Shown: positions 54,119 through 62,691, counted from the stretch's first letter. The stretch: DNA of 64,000 nt from Mesopusillimonas faecipullorum (GCF_020539505.1 NZ_JACDXW010000004.1:310001-374000), one strand, 5' to 3'. Numbers and translations: made by a program. The notes: generated from the letters alone by a model not told the origin.

Positions 54119-55225
54119 TCAGGACAAGCTGGAGGCAAAGTCGGCATAAGTAAACTGGCGTATGACACGGGTGCTGCCGTCCAGTTCGCGTACCACGATG
54201 GCGGGCATGCGCACGCCGTTAAACCAATTCTTCTTGACCATGGTGTAGCCGGCTGCATCCTGGATAGAAATGCGCGATCCTGGCCGTAGAGGCTCCTCAA
54301 ATCGGAACTCCCCAAAAATGTCGCCAGCCAAACACGAATTGCCGCAAATCATGTAAGTGTGCGGCCCGTTGTCTGGGCTGACCCGGGCTGTCAACTGATA
54401 AGTGAGCAAATCCAGCATATGGGCTTCGATAGAGCTGTCCACAATGGCTAGGGGCTTGCCGTTATCCAGAACATCCAGCACAGTGACTTCAAGTGTTGTC
54501 GTGTTGGTGACTGCAGCTTCGCCGGGTTCAAGATACACCTGAACGTTATATCGTTGGGCGAATGACTTAAGTCTGGCAGCCAGCTTTTCGATGGGATAAC
54601 CGCTTTCGGTGAAATGGATGCCGCCACCCAGACTCACCCAATTGATTTGATGAAATAGATGACCGAACTTCTCTTCTACTTGGGTCAGTAGCTCATCGAA
54701 ACGCTCGAAGCTGCGGTTCTCGCAGTTGTTATGCACCATGAAGCCGTCCAGTGATTCTACGACGGCCTCTACCTTGGCTGGGTCGGATTCGCCTAAACGG
54801 CTGTGCTGGCGAGCGGGGTCCGCCAGTAAATAGGCCGAAGCACTAACCCCAGGGTTCAATCGTAGCCCTTTGGGCAACTCACCCGTCTGAGACTGGAAAC
54901 GATGAAACTGCGACAAAGAATTGAAAATGATCTTGTCGGCGTGAGTGACAACCTCGGCAATTTCGTGGTCTGCGTAGGCAACGCTGTAAGCGTGGGTTTC
55001 CCCACCAAATTTTTCCCTACCCAGTCGCACCTCATTCAAAGAGGATGAAGTCGTGCCATCCATGTATTGGCTGAGCAGATCGAATACGGACCATGTGGCA
55101 AAACATTTGAGTGCCAGCAGCACCTTGGCGCCACTCAAAGAGCGCAATGTTTCTATCTTGCGTAGGTTCTCGACAAAGGCGTTCTTGTCGACGAGATAAT
55201 AAGGCGTTTGAATCATTGGGTACAT
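54119..55225 (-). CDS. nspC: carboxynorspermidine/carboxyspermidine decarboxylase
   Basis: A 368-residue PLP decarboxylase of the alanine-racemase fold that completes the alternative polyamine route by removing CO2 from carboxyspermidine. The PLP lysine is K40 in LLALKCFATWS. Other marks are FNSLSQFHRF, GLRLNPGVS, NWVSLGGGIHFT, YLEPGEAAV and GNSCLAGDIFGEF (Cys of the active site). The start at 55225 (MYPMIQ) may be three codons too long. It heads the operon with the synthase gene. No SpeD/SpeE genes are in the window. Confidence 0.92.
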   Translation of the reverse strand: MYPMIQTPYYLVDKNAFVENLRKIETLRSLSGAKVLLALKCFATWSVFDLLSQYMDGTTSSSLNEVRLGREKFGGETHAYSVAYADHEIAEVVTHADKIIFNSLSQFHRFQSQTGELPKGLRLNPGVSASAYLLADPARQHSRLGESDPAKVEAVVESLDGFMVHNNCENRSFERFDELLTQVEEKFGHLFHQINWVSLGGGIHFTESGYPIEKLAARLKSFAQRYNVQVYLEPGEAAVTNTTTLEVTVLDVLDNGKPLAIVDSSIEAHMLDLLTYQLTARVSPDNGPHTYMICGNSCLAGDIFGEFRFEEPLRPGSRISIQDAAGYTMVKKNWFNGVRMPAIVVRELDGSTRVIRQFTYADFASSLS

Positions 55226-55358
55226 TGAAAATCAAGCCATCGCCGAAGAGATCGGCTCACCGAGGCAGAAAAAGGCGAAGCTCAACCGAAATGCTGTGTG
55301 GCACACTGGCCGGGCCGCGAAGTGCGGGGTATAGCAGCAGGCTGAGAAAATGCGTAGG

Positions 55359-55547
55359 CTAGCGCCCGTATCGCAGAGAGCGGTCGTGAATGAACGACAA
55401 AGAATGGTGCGGAGGCGCATGCAAGCGACCCAAGGAAATCTTAGGCAGATCTTCCTGTTGTGAGTCTGTGCGTGCCGAGACACGCATAGCGCGCTGCGCA
55501 TCAGCAAAAGAGCCAAATTGGCAGAGGACATCGTGCAGCAGATACAT
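55359..55547 (-). CDS. hypothetical small protein upstream of nspC (62 aa)
   Basis: I do not recognise this 62-residue frame. Its ATG follows GGGGAG at 7 bases, the best Shine-Dalgarno of this spacer, and no other gene covers it. The product is soluble, with an N-terminal half MYLLHDVLCQFGSFADAQ and a basic His/Arg-rich C-terminus. The stop is 133 bases before nspC, so it could be a leader frame of the polyamine operon. It could equally be chance; another overlapping frame (55232-55561) is less like a real gene. Confidence 0.4.
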   Translation of the reverse strand: MYLLHDVLCQFGSFADAQRAMRVSARTDSQQEDLPKISLGRLHAPPHHSLSFIHDRSLRYGR

Positions 55548-55723
55548 GCCAATCTCCCCAATTTAATAGGCTATTTGTAAACAATAAACCTTAAAATTGT
55601 CCCGGAAGCGGGGGGGAATGTCAAATATGACTATTGTTGCTGGCTTGTTAAAACTGCTTGTACAAGACGCCCATGGTGCGCGTACGCCACTTTAATGTGT
55701 GCGAGCCAGTTGTTTTGGAAGGA

Positions 55724-55755
55724 GCGGCGCTGCGATGGTGCCACCGCAGCGCCGC
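55724..55755 (-). terminator. GC-rich hairpin after hns, possible terminator
   Basis: GCGGCGCTGCG (55724-55734) pairs perfectly with CGCAGCGCCGC (55745-55755), 17 bases beyond the hns stop on the minus strand. No T run follows. Confidence 0.4.
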
Positions 55756-55772
55756 CAAGGATACCGACCTCT

Positions 55773-56075
55773 TTAAACTGCGAAGTCTTCTTTGCTTTTG
55801 CCTTGTTCCAGGGCTTCTTTGAGCCATTGCGGCTGTCTACCCATGCCAGACCAGCTTTCGCCGTTAGGGCCTTTGAAGCGCACCTCTGTGACGGCGCCCT
55901 TGCGAGCCGATTTCTTGCCGCCGGGAGCTAAGCCCAAATCAGCAGCTGAAATACCGTATTGGGACATTTTCTGCTTGATTTCTGCGACTGCTTCAGCGAT
56001 TTCTTGTTTGCGTGCTTGCTCGGCCTGTTGCATCAGGGCTTCAGCTTGGGCTTTTAACTCAAGATAGGTTGCCAT
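55773..56075 (-). CDS. H-NS family histone-like nucleoid protein (BpH3 type)
   Basis: A 100-residue H-NS family protein that binds AT-rich DNA and silences foreign genes. An N-terminal coiled-coil for dimer formation (TYLELKAQAEALMQQAEQARKQE) is followed by a linker (GGKKSARKG) and the C-terminal DNA-binding domain (RFKGPNGESWSGMGRQPQWL). The core loop reads GMGRQP, where many relatives have GRGRxP; the first Arg is Met. It is a single gene, and its AT-rich upstream region may be self-regulated. Confidence 0.92.
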   Translation of the reverse strand: MATYLELKAQAEALMQQAEQARKQEIAEAVAEIKQKMSQYGISAADLGLAPGGKKSARKGAVTEVRFKGPNGESWSGMGRQPQWLKEALEQGKSKEDFAV

Positions 56076-56390
56076 TATGTTTTCTCTTTGCTCTTGGGGA
56101 TGAGTACGCCTAATGCGTACAAGTAATAATTTTATTATAAATAGATGTCGCTAGGGTTTTATATTGCAAGATAAGTTGCAAAATAGTTGTGAGATGGTTT
56201 TTTCATGCGGCATATCCAAAACTATTCATCTGATTGAGTTCGAAACTTTATCAATGACTGGCAGGCAGCGGCTTTATTACTTAAGAAAAGCTTGGTGGTT
56301 TCCGCAGGAATTGCCATGAATCGGCATAAATGCCCAAAGGGTAATGGGGCTGCAGAGCTAACTGCGAGCCGTACTGCGGTCTGAATGCCA
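56076..56390. other. AT-rich spacer upstream of hns
   Basis: About 315 bases between hns and the end of the glutathione transferase gene. The half next to hns is AT-rich with many T/A tracts, a likely promoter and possible H-NS autoregulation area. No gene, repeat or clear terminator was seen. Confidence 0.5.
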
Positions 56391-57377
56391 TTAGCGTTTT
56401 ATCAGATTGTTGCGGTCTGCAGGCTGATCCAGGTCGAGGATGGGGCCCAGCGGCACAATACCATTTGGATTGATGCTGGGGTGACTGAGGTAATAGTGGT
56501 TCTTAATATGTTCAAAATTTACTGTTTCTGCCACGTTCTGCCATTGGTATAGCTCGCGCGTATAGGCCCATAGATTTTCATAGTCAGATAAACGTCTAAG
56601 GTTGCACTTGAAGTGGCTGTAATAAACGGCGTCAAAGCGAATCAAAGTAGTAAATAAACGCCAATCTGCTTCTGTAATGTCATCGCCTACCAAATACCGC
56701 TGCTGCCCAAGCTTGGCTTCCAACTGATCCAGAGAAGTAAACAGTTTGTTCAATTCTTGCTCGTATACCGACTGTGAAGTGGCAAATCCCACCTTATATA
56801 CGCCATTGTTAACAGTGTCATAAACTTCACTGTTCACTGCGTTGATGTCGGCAAGTCGTTCCTGGGGGGCGTAGTCTCCTTCTCTGGCACAAATTCCGTC
56901 GAAAGCTGAATTAAGCATCCGGATGATTTCTGAGGACTCGTTGTTGACTATGGTATTGCGCTGCAAGTCCCATAGCACGGGGACAGTTACGCGACCTGTG
57001 TAATGAGGGTTGGCACGTAAATAGACTTGATATAAGTATTGTGCTGCGTCAACGGGGTCGGCCACCACACCCGGGGCGGGATCAAATGACCAGCCGTTTT
57101 CCCCCATATAAGGGTTGACCACCGAAACACTGATCATGTTCTCTAAGCCCTTGAGGGCGCGCATGATCAACACCCTATGCGCCCATGGGCAGGCAAGCGA
57201 AACGTATAAGTGATAGCGTCCAGGCTCTGCGCGGAAACCGGCTGTACCGCTGGGGCCGGGTTTGCCATCGGATGTGATCCAGTTGCGAAACTGGGTCTCG
57301 CTGCGAACGAAACGTCCGCCTGTACTGCTCGTGTCATACCACTTGTCGTGCCACTTACCGTCTATTAAGAGACCCAT
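56391..57377 (-). CDS. yqjG: glutathionyl-hydroquinone reductase (YqjG/xi-class GST)
   Basis: A 328-residue enzyme of the xi class that uses glutathione to reduce glutathionyl-hydroquinones back to hydroquinones. The length equals that of E. coli YqjG. The active-site Cys is in SLACPWAHR, and RFVRSETQFRNWI and the C-terminal IRFDAVYYSHFKCNLRR and NHYYLSHPSINPNGIVP are hallmarks. The ATG at 57377 has AAGGAA upstream; an ATG five codons before is poorer. It follows the yceI gene in the same direction but a hairpin lies between. Confidence 0.93.
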   Translation of the reverse strand: MGLLIDGKWHDKWYDTSSTGGRFVRSETQFRNWITSDGKPGPSGTAGFRAEPGRYHLYVSLACPWAHRVLIMRALKGLENMISVSVVNPYMGENGWSFDPAPGVVADPVDAAQYLYQVYLRANPHYTGRVTVPVLWDLQRNTIVNNESSEIIRMLNSAFDGICAREGDYAPQERLADINAVNSEVYDTVNNGVYKVGFATSQSVYEQELNKLFTSLDQLEAKLGQQRYLVGDDITEADWRLFTTLIRFDAVYYSHFKCNLRRLSDYENLWAYTRELYQWQNVAETVNFEHIKNHYYLSHPSINPNGIVPLGPILDLDQPADRNNLIKR

Positions 57378-57397
57378 TTCGATTCCTTGCATGCAAA

Positions 57398-57436
57398 GCC
57401 TGAGGTCAGATCTCGAATTGATCTTAGACCTCAGGC
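57398..57436 (-). terminator. hairpin between yceI and the hydroquinone reductase gene, possible terminator
   Basis: GCCTGAGGTC (57398-57407) pairs with GACCTCAGGC (57427-57436), and GATC/GATC can extend the stem inside. On the minus strand three T residues follow. It may partly isolate the downstream gene. Confidence 0.5.
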
Positions 57437-57454
57437 CAAGAGAGCGTTGAAAGC

Positions 57455-58024
57455 TTATTCGACCACGGCTTCCAAAGCGATGTCGAGCGTGACTTCATCG
57501 CCTACGCCGGGGGCAAAGTGACCGGCATTAAAGGCGGTGCGCGAAATCACTGCGCTGGCATTAGCTCCGATCGCATCCTTTTTCATCATGGGGTGAGGAC
57601 CGTTGAAGAATGAGGTTATGGTGAGCGTGACTGGCTTGGTGACGCCTTTGATGGTTAAGTCCCCTTCGATGCTAACGGGTTTGTCGCCGTCAAAGATGAC
57701 TTTGGTCGACTTGAAGGTGGCCGTGGGGAATTTGGCCGTATCCAGGAAATCCGCACCTTGAATATGGCCATCAAAAACGTCAAAACCCGTGTTTACCGAG
57801 GTCATGTCTATGGTGATGTCCACGTTGGCGTTCTTCGCTTCTTTGTCCAGCACCACCGTGCCCGTCGTTTTCTTGAAACTCAGGATCTGTTTGGACAGAC
57901 CCATGTGGTCATAAGAAAAGCGCGGAAAGGTATGGCTGGAATCTACGGCATAGGTTTGTGGAGCAGCGATGGCCTGAGCAGCGAAAAATGTGGCGAATGC
58001 GGCGGCAATAAACGTTTTTTTCAT
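57455..58024 (-). CDS. YceI family periplasmic lipid-binding protein
   Basis: A 189-residue exported protein of the YceI beta-barrel (lipocalin-like) family that binds long isoprenoid chains such as polyprenols or quinones. The signal peptide is MKKTFIAAAFATFFAAQAIA, with cleavage before APQTYAV. Family marks are VDSSHTFPRFSYDHMGLSKQ, DVFDGHIQGADFLDTAKFP and GDLTIKGVTKPV. It has its own upstream region and likely promoter. Physiology is unknown; family members are often pH- or stress-induced. Confidence 0.93.
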   Translation of the reverse strand: MKKTFIAAAFATFFAAQAIAAPQTYAVDSSHTFPRFSYDHMGLSKQILSFKKTTGTVVLDKEAKNANVDITIDMTSVNTGFDVFDGHIQGADFLDTAKFPTATFKSTKVIFDGDKPVSIEGDLTIKGVTKPVTLTITSFFNGPHPMMKKDAIGANASAVISRTAFNAGHFAPGVGDEVTLDIALEAVVE

Positions 58025-58432
58025 GAGGAAGTCCTTATAAGTATGGAAAGGGTCTAGGTTCTGTGTGTGGGTTTAAAAGGCTTCAGCCTTTCTGGATCTG
58101 TGTGCTGTAGCAAGTGGAAGACCGCTATCAAGCGTTTGTGATGTCCATGTGCACACTTTAATTGTTTCTTTAATTTCTATAAACAGATCAAATGCTAATG
58201 TATATTCTTAAAACAAGAATAATAAAGCTGTTTTTCAGGAAACGTATGAGAGCAGTTGCAGCGGCAGGAAGCCTGGGGCGGACAGGAGGGTGCCAATAGC
58301 CGAAGCTGTGAAAAATCTTATCGATAGACGAGTTTTTCCGTATCCAATGTGACCACAAGCAATCTCTATATAATGCGGTCTCTTCGCCCGTTGTGTAATA
58401 ACCTAAAGTTATCGGTAGGTGGCAACAACTAA
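58025..58432. other. gene-free spacer with a -10 element for the gene at 58433
   Basis: About 400 bases without a supported gene. The middle is AT-rich. TATAAT at 58369-58374 is a good -10 for the rightward gene, with a fair TGTGAC 15 bases upstream; transcription would start near 58381. The yceI promoter must lie in the left part. No repeat was seen. Confidence 0.5.
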
Positions 58433-58786
58433 ATGCTCAAATACCTTCCAGAAGTCGCCATCTTTGGTGCGCTTTTTCTAAGTTTGCTCAATGTTCTTGC
58501 TGCTGCCTTTGGGCTTGGGCCGGCATTGACTTGGGCAACAGGCCTGCCCTTCTGGGTCAGTATCTCAACGCCTCTTGCTTTTGTGGGGATTGGCATTTTG
58601 ATCTATTCATGGATCAATTCGCTGATGAGCAACTTCTCGGGCATGGCAATCTATTTCGTAAATGTCATGCTTGCGCCTTTTGGCTATGAACTCTTAGGCT
58701 TACCGTATCTCATAGGGTTGGCAATAGCAGCGACGCCTCTCCCGTTTTACTCCGGCCTTAGATGGCTCTCAGAAAAGTTCGACTGA
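58433..58786 (+). CDS. hypothetical integral membrane protein (117 aa)
   Basis: I do not recognise a family. The 117-residue protein has about four hydrophobic segments (roughly residues 5-30, 38-62, 66-85 and 90-110), few charges, and a final RWLSEKFD. An AGGTGG lies about 10 bases before the ATG, and a TATAAT promoter element sits at 58369. Its last 29 bases overlap the end of the convergent LysR gene, so each 3' end is read in both directions. Confidence 0.65.
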   Translation: MLKYLPEVAIFGALFLSLLNVLAAAFGLGPALTWATGLPFWVSISTPLAFVGIGILIYSWINSLMSNFSGMAIYFVNVMLAPFGYELLGLPYLIGLAIAATPLPFYSGLRWLSEKFD

Positions 58787-59678
58787 ACCTATCTTCATAT
58801 ACCTTCGTCAGCCAGTCGATGAATACGCGCACTCTTGGCGAGAGTTGGCGGTGGTACGGGTACAGCGCAGACAGGGGGAGGTCCGGGCTTGGCCAGCCTC
58901 CTAATACTTCGATCAGTCTTCCATCCCGCAACTCATCTTCCACATGAAAGCGTGGCAACTGGATCAATCCGCAACCACGCAGGGCGCAGACCACGTAATT
59001 CTCAGCATCGTTGACTGACATCCAGCCGTCGAGTGCGTACGTGCGGACCTGACCATCGACAAACAGCTTCAGTGGATAGTCCCCGGCACCGCTACTGGTA
59101 AAGAACTTCACCACATAGTGTGACGATAGTTCGTCTGGATGCTGCGGCATGCCAAAGTCAGTGATGTACGCTGGGCTTGCGCATACAACTTGTGGCATTG
59201 AGGCCAGCTGTCGAGCCACTAAAGAGGAGTCGTGCGGGTTGCCGGCACGGATGACGCAATCGACTCCTTCGCGAACTAGATCGACCAGCCTATCCCCGCT
59301 GCTGACGACCAAATCAATACCAGGATAACGCGACCGGAAATCGTCGATTTTAGGCAAGACGATTTTTGTGGCATGCGTGCCATGCATGTCGATGCGCAGC
59401 ACTCCGCGAGGATTCGAAGCGACGTGTTGCAGCGAAGACTCTGCGTCCTCCAACTCGCTGAGCACATGTATGCATCGCTCGTAGAATGCTTGGCCGTCCA
59501 GCGTAGGGCTGACCTGACGTGTGGTGCGGTCGAGCAGGCGGGTGCCTAGTCGGGCCTCCAGCTCTTGGATGGCATAGGTGGCTGTAGCGCGGGGTATCTG
59601 CAATGCGGCCGCAGCGCGACTGAAGCTTCTCAGCTCAACGATGCGGGTGAAAAGCTGCAGGGAAGTGAAGCGATCCAT
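58758..59678 (-). CDS. LysR family transcriptional regulator
   Basis: A 306-residue LysR regulator with an N-terminal winged helix (LQLFTRIVELRSFSRAAAALQIPRATATYAIQELEARLG) and a periplasmic-binding-like effector domain. It is like the group that regulates neighbouring short-chain dehydrogenases. It is divergent from the SDR gene with a 110-base spacer, so it most likely controls that gene. The ligand is unknown. The protein end overlaps the convergent membrane-protein gene by 29 bases. Confidence 0.9.
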   Translation of the reverse strand: MDRFTSLQLFTRIVELRSFSRAAAALQIPRATATYAIQELEARLGTRLLDRTTRQVSPTLDGQAFYERCIHVLSELEDAESSLQHVASNPRGVLRIDMHGTHATKIVLPKIDDFRSRYPGIDLVVSSGDRLVDLVREGVDCVIRAGNPHDSSLVARQLASMPQVVCASPAYITDFGMPQHPDELSSHYVVKFFTSSGAGDYPLKLFVDGQVRTYALDGWMSVNDAENYVVCALRGCGLIQLPRFHVEDELRDGRLIEVLGGWPSPDLPLSALYPYHRQLSPRVRVFIDWLTKVYEDRFSRTFLRAI

Positions 59679-59788
59679 TATGCTGATTGTTATAGCTGAT
59701 TGAATTCATATGCCAATTTACAGCTATTTATTCTGTTTGGGGAAACGATAATAATCCGTATGTCGTCACTTTTTCTCTGGACCCGAAA

Positions 59789-60532
59789 ATGAACGTAAAT
59801 GCAGCAAGCAAAGTCGCCATCGTTACCGGGGCGTCCCGTGGTATCGGGCAAGCCATTGCCATCAGGCTGGCAGTCGATGGATTCGCTGTGATTGCCAACT
59901 ACGCTGGTAATGCGGCGAAAGCACAGGAAACTGTCGCTGCTATCGAATCGGTCGGGGGGCGTGCCATAGCCATCCAGGGCGACGTTGGCAATGCCGATGC
60001 CGTGGCTGCATTGTTCGATAGTGCTAAGCAAGCATATGGTCGCATCGATGTGGTGGTTAACAGCGCCGGCATCATGCCCATGGCTCCCATAGAGCAGGCC
60101 AGCTTGGCCGATTTCGACAAGGTGATCGCCACAAATCTGCGGGGCGCTTTTCTGGTACTGAGCCAAGCGGCAGCCTATCTAGAGCACGGTGGTCGAATTA
60201 TTGCGCTGTCCACCAGTGTCATCGCTAAGTCGTTCCCGTCTTATGGCCCGTATATTGCATCGAAAGCCGGCGTTGAGGGGTTGGTGCATGTATTGGCTAA
60301 CGAACTGCGCGGTCGCAGTATCACTGTCAACGCTGTTGCACCGGGGCCGGTAGGCACGGAGTTGTTCCTCAGCGGCAAGACGCCCGAGCAGATCTCGCAG
60401 ATATCCAAGATGGCGCCATTGGAGCGTCTGGGTACGCCGCAAGAGATCGCCAATGTGGTGTCGTTCTTGGCTGGGCCGGACGGCGGCTGGGTGAATTCGC
60501 AGATCATCCGCGCCAACGGCGGCTTCGCCTGA
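59789..60532 (+). CDS. short-chain dehydrogenase/reductase (SDR, classical)
   Basis: A 247-residue NAD(P)-dependent oxidoreductase. It has the glycine-rich TGASRGIGQ near residues 13-21, NSAG, an active Ser in ALSTSV, and Tyr155-x3-Lys159 in SYGPYIASKAGVEG. The C-terminal NSQIIRANGGFA is typical of the family. The substrate is unknown. It is divergent from the LysR gene that probably regulates it. Confidence 0.92.
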   Translation: MNVNAASKVAIVTGASRGIGQAIAIRLAVDGFAVIANYAGNAAKAQETVAAIESVGGRAIAIQGDVGNADAVAALFDSAKQAYGRIDVVVNSAGIMPMAPIEQASLADFDKVIATNLRGAFLVLSQAAAYLEHGGRIIALSTSVIAKSFPSYGPYIASKAGVEGLVHVLANELRGRSITVNAVAPGPVGTELFLSGKTPEQISQISKMAPLERLGTPQEIANVVSFLAGPDGGWVNSQIIRANGGFA

Positions 60533-60580
60533 TGGCGCGATGAGGCTGTTCTTATGAGGTCGCGGTCGTGTGCTCCCCAC

Positions 60581-60608
60581 TTGCGTAGAGGTGTCATGTG
60601 CATATAAT
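60581..60608 (+). promoter_or_regulatory. promoter of the ccdAB module
   Basis: TTGCGT (60581-60586) and TATAAT (60603-60608) are 16 bases apart. The -10 is perfect. Transcription would start near 60615, just ahead of an inverted repeat. Confidence 0.65.
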
Positions 60609-60619
60609 GTATTGAAATT

Positions 60620-60637
60620 GATGCGCATTATTGCATC
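60620..60637 (+). promoter_or_regulatory. inverted repeat, candidate CcdA/CcdAB operator
   Basis: GATGC and GCATC (60620-60624 and 60633-60637) flank 8 bases. The site covers the expected transcription start of ccdAB, where autoregulating antitoxins usually bind. Inferred only from position and symmetry. Confidence 0.45.
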
Positions 60638-60657
60638 GCATGATTTGGGAGAAAGCC

Positions 60658-60906
60658 ATGCTGACAGCAAGCCGCCCACGCACCGCTAGCAAGCGCGCGA
60701 CGAATGTTTCACTACCTGAAGACCTACTGGCCGAAGCCAAGGCGCTGCAAATCAACATCTCACAGGCTGCGGAAGCCGGGCTGGCTCAAGCCATCACACG
60801 CGCACGCAGCGACCTCTGGCTTGCTGAAAACCAGGAGGCTATCGAAAGTTCCAATGCGTATGTTGAAGAACACGGCCTTCCGCTGGCGAAGTACCGGATG
60901 TTCTGA
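60658..60906 (+). CDS. ccdA: CcdA family antitoxin
   Basis: An 82-residue type II antitoxin. The N-terminus is a ribbon-helix-helix DNA-binding part (ATNVSLPEDLLAEAKALQINISQAAEAGL), and the C-terminal half (SDLWLAENQEAIESSNAYVEEHGLPL) is the flexible arm that grips the toxin; the final RMF is common to CcdA. GGAGA lies 7 bases before the ATG at 60658. The frame is open upstream a further nine codons without a ribosome site. It overlaps ccdB by one base (TGATG). Confidence 0.88.
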   Translation: MLTASRPRTASKRATNVSLPEDLLAEAKALQINISQAAEAGLAQAITRARSDLWLAENQEAIESSNAYVEEHGLPLAKYRMF

Positions 60907-61205
60907 TGAGCCGCTACGACGTCTACCCGAATCCGTCGGGGCTAGGCTATCTTCTCGATGTCCAGGCGGACATACTGCAGCAGATGAGCACGCGGGCAGT
61001 TGTGCCCTTGCTTCCTGTAAGCAGGGCACCCAAACCCGCGAAAACACTTAACCCGGTGTGTGACATCGCCGGTGAACCTCACGTGATGGTGACGCAGTAC
61101 CTCGCGGCGGTTCCAGTGCGGGAGTTACAGACTCCAACGTGTAGTCTCCAGGATCGGCATGACGACATCGTGGCTGCTGTGGATTTCCTTCTTCACGGAT
61201 TCTGA
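60906..61205 (+). CDS. ccdB: CcdB family toxin
   Basis: A 99-residue gyrase-poison toxin (F-plasmid CcdB has 101). The pattern SRYDVYPNP-x-LGYLLDVQADIL, VVPLLP and the VCDIAGEPHVMVTQYLAAVP core fit the family. The C-terminal gyrase-contact end is LLHGF where F CcdB has WGI: the Gly is kept but Trp is missing and Ile is Phe, so toxicity is uncertain. It is coupled to ccdA by a one-base overlap. No plasmid or prophage genes are near, so it looks like a chromosomal module. Confidence 0.88.
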   Translation: MSRYDVYPNPSGLGYLLDVQADILQQMSTRAVVPLLPVSRAPKPAKTLNPVCDIAGEPHVMVTQYLAAVPVRELQTPTCSLQDRHDDIVAAVDFLLHGF

Positions 61206-61274
61206 CGAGACCTTCAATTTTCCCGTGGCTTTTTCCTGTAGCTGGAACGTCCAATTACTTACATATCCATTGAA

Positions 61275-61313
61275 TAAAAAACTGCCCCGAACCTTGCGGT
61301 GTCGGGGCAGTTT
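61275..61313 (-). terminator. terminator of the tRNA transcription unit
   Basis: AAACTGCCCCGA (61279-61290) pairs perfectly with TCGGGGCAGTTT (61302-61313). On the minus strand the stem is followed by a T run. It lies 9 bases beyond the 3' end of the tRNA gene and may also end ccdAB on the plus strand. Confidence 0.85.
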
Positions 61314-61321
61314 GTATTCCT

Positions 61322-61398
61322 TGGTGGCGCATCCCTGATTCGAACAGGGGACCTGCGGATTATGATTCCGTCGCTCTAACCGGCTGAGCTAATGCGCC
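61322..61398 (-). tRNA. tRNA-Met (anticodon CAU)
   Basis: A full cloverleaf on the minus strand: acceptor GGCGCAT pairs with ATGCGCC, D-stem GCTC/GAGC, anticodon loop ATCATAA with CAU at positions 34-36, T-stem CCCTG/CAGGG with TTCGAAT, discriminator A and an encoded CCA. The anticodon stem has one A-C mismatch at its outer pair. The first acceptor pair is G-C, so it is not the initiator. CAU could also be the lysidine-modified Ile2 tRNA; elongator Met is preferred but not proven by eye. Confidence 0.85.
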
Positions 61399-61624
61399 AA
61401 AGAACGTAACTTTAGCATAATAATTTCGTCCTGCGCAAGTGGCTTATACGCTTAATGTTGGTGCGGCTTCGGAAGGTCCGCCCACTCCCGGCCGGACATT
61501 GCTATTTAGCTCGGACAGTGGCTTATGTTCTCGTTGATGAAGGCCAGCCGAACGGCCTTTACTGAATGGCAATAGAATAAAGAGTAGGGCGTTTACCCAC
61601 GCCGAATTCTTTGTTGGAGTCTGT

Positions 61625-62632
61625 ATGGTCACTCTGTCGGTGCTAGATCTAGCGCCTATACGTCAAGACGGTTCTGCTGCCGAATCGTTCCAGCACACTT
61701 TAGACCTCGCCCGCCATGCCGATGCCTGGGGGTTCAATCGTTATTGGCTGGCTGAACATCACGGTATGCCCGGCATTGCCAGTGCCGCCACTGCGGTGCT
61801 TATTGGTCAAGTCGCAGCGGTGACCCAGCGTATTCGTGTGGGGGCGGGAGGCATCATGCTTCCCAATCATTCTCCTTTGGTTATTGCAGAGCAATTTGGC
61901 ACCCTAGAATCATTGTTCCCTGGGCGCATTGACTTGGGCCTGGGGCGGGCGCCGGGCTCTGATCAGCAAACCTCTAGGGCTCTGCGTCGTTATACACATG
62001 AGAGCGCGGATGCTTTTCCGCAAGATGTCGTCGAATTGATGGATTATTTTTATGCGCCTTCCCGGCAACCTGTGTTGGCAGTACCAGGCGCCGGCTTGAA
62101 TATGTCATTCTGGATACTAGGGTCCAGTTTGTTTGGTGCGCAGTTGGCGGCAGCTTTGGGCTTGCCTTACGCATTTGCTTCGCATTTTGCGCCGCAGTTT
62201 CTGATGCAGGCCATTCGGGTTTACAGGCAACATTTTCAACCGTCACAGCACTTGGATAAACCCCACGTCATGGCAGGCTTTAATGTCTTTGCCGCAGACA
62301 CCGACGAACAAGCCGAATATTTGGCATCATCCTGGCAGCAATCCTTCGTCAGTTTGCGCAGCGGCAGACCGATACGTCTACCGCCACCTGTGAAGGGGTA
62401 TATAGACTCCCTGCCGCCGCCAGCACGTGAGATGTTGAACGGCATATTGTCGTGTTCGGCAGTAGGCTCACCTGAAACTGTACATCGTCAGATGCAAGCA
62501 TTTATAGATCGTACGGGCGTAGATGAACTGATGATTACTTCTAACACCTTCGAACATCCGGCGCGCCTTCGCAGTTACGAGATCGTGGCGCAGCTTGCGC
62601 CTCAACTGACGAGTCAACCGGCGGCGATCTAA
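61625..62632 (+). CDS. LLM class flavin-dependent oxidoreductase (luciferase-like, YhbW type)
   Basis: A 335-residue luciferase-like flavin enzyme of the LLM class that uses FMNH2/F420-type cofactors. Marks: [18 protein letters not shown] at the start, [59 protein letters not shown] and the end [21 protein letters not shown]. It is close to E. coli YhbW. The substrate is unknown. It is a single gene between the tRNA and amt, ending in a terminator. Confidence 0.9.
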   Translation: MVTLSVLDLAPIRQDGSAAESFQHTLDLARHADAWGFNRYWLAEHHGMPGIASAATAVLIGQVAAVTQRIRVGAGGIMLPNHSPLVIAEQFGTLESLFPGRIDLGLGRAPGSDQQTSRALRRYTHESADAFPQDVVELMDYFYAPSRQPVLAVPGAGLNMSFWILGSSLFGAQLAAALGLPYAFASHFAPQFLMQAIRVYRQHFQPSQHLDKPHVMAGFNVFAADTDEQAEYLASSWQQSFVSLRSGRPIRLPPPVKGYIDSLPPPAREMLNGILSCSAVGSPETVHRQMQAFIDRTGVDELMITSNTFEHPARLRSYEIVAQLAPQLTSQPAAI

Positions 62633-62658
62633 TCCGTAATCGGTATTTAGCCATATAA

Positions 62659-62691
62659 GAAGAGGGCGGACTTTCAAGGTCCGCCCTCTTG
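62659..62691. terminator. bidirectional terminator between the flavin oxidoreductase and amt genes
   Basis: AAGAGGGCGGAC (62660-62671) pairs perfectly with GTCCGCCCTCTT (62679-62690). On the minus strand TTCTTATA follows. It lies between the two convergent stops. Confidence 0.75.

Noticed and set aside
55232-55561. A 109-residue Cys-rich frame upstream of nspC
   Set aside because: Odd composition, no family and a poorer start signal than the overlapping 62-codon frame.
61322-61398. tRNA-Ile2 (lysidine CAU)
   Set aside because: Cannot be excluded, but the body fits an elongator Met tRNA better by eye; a comparison with tRNA models is needed.
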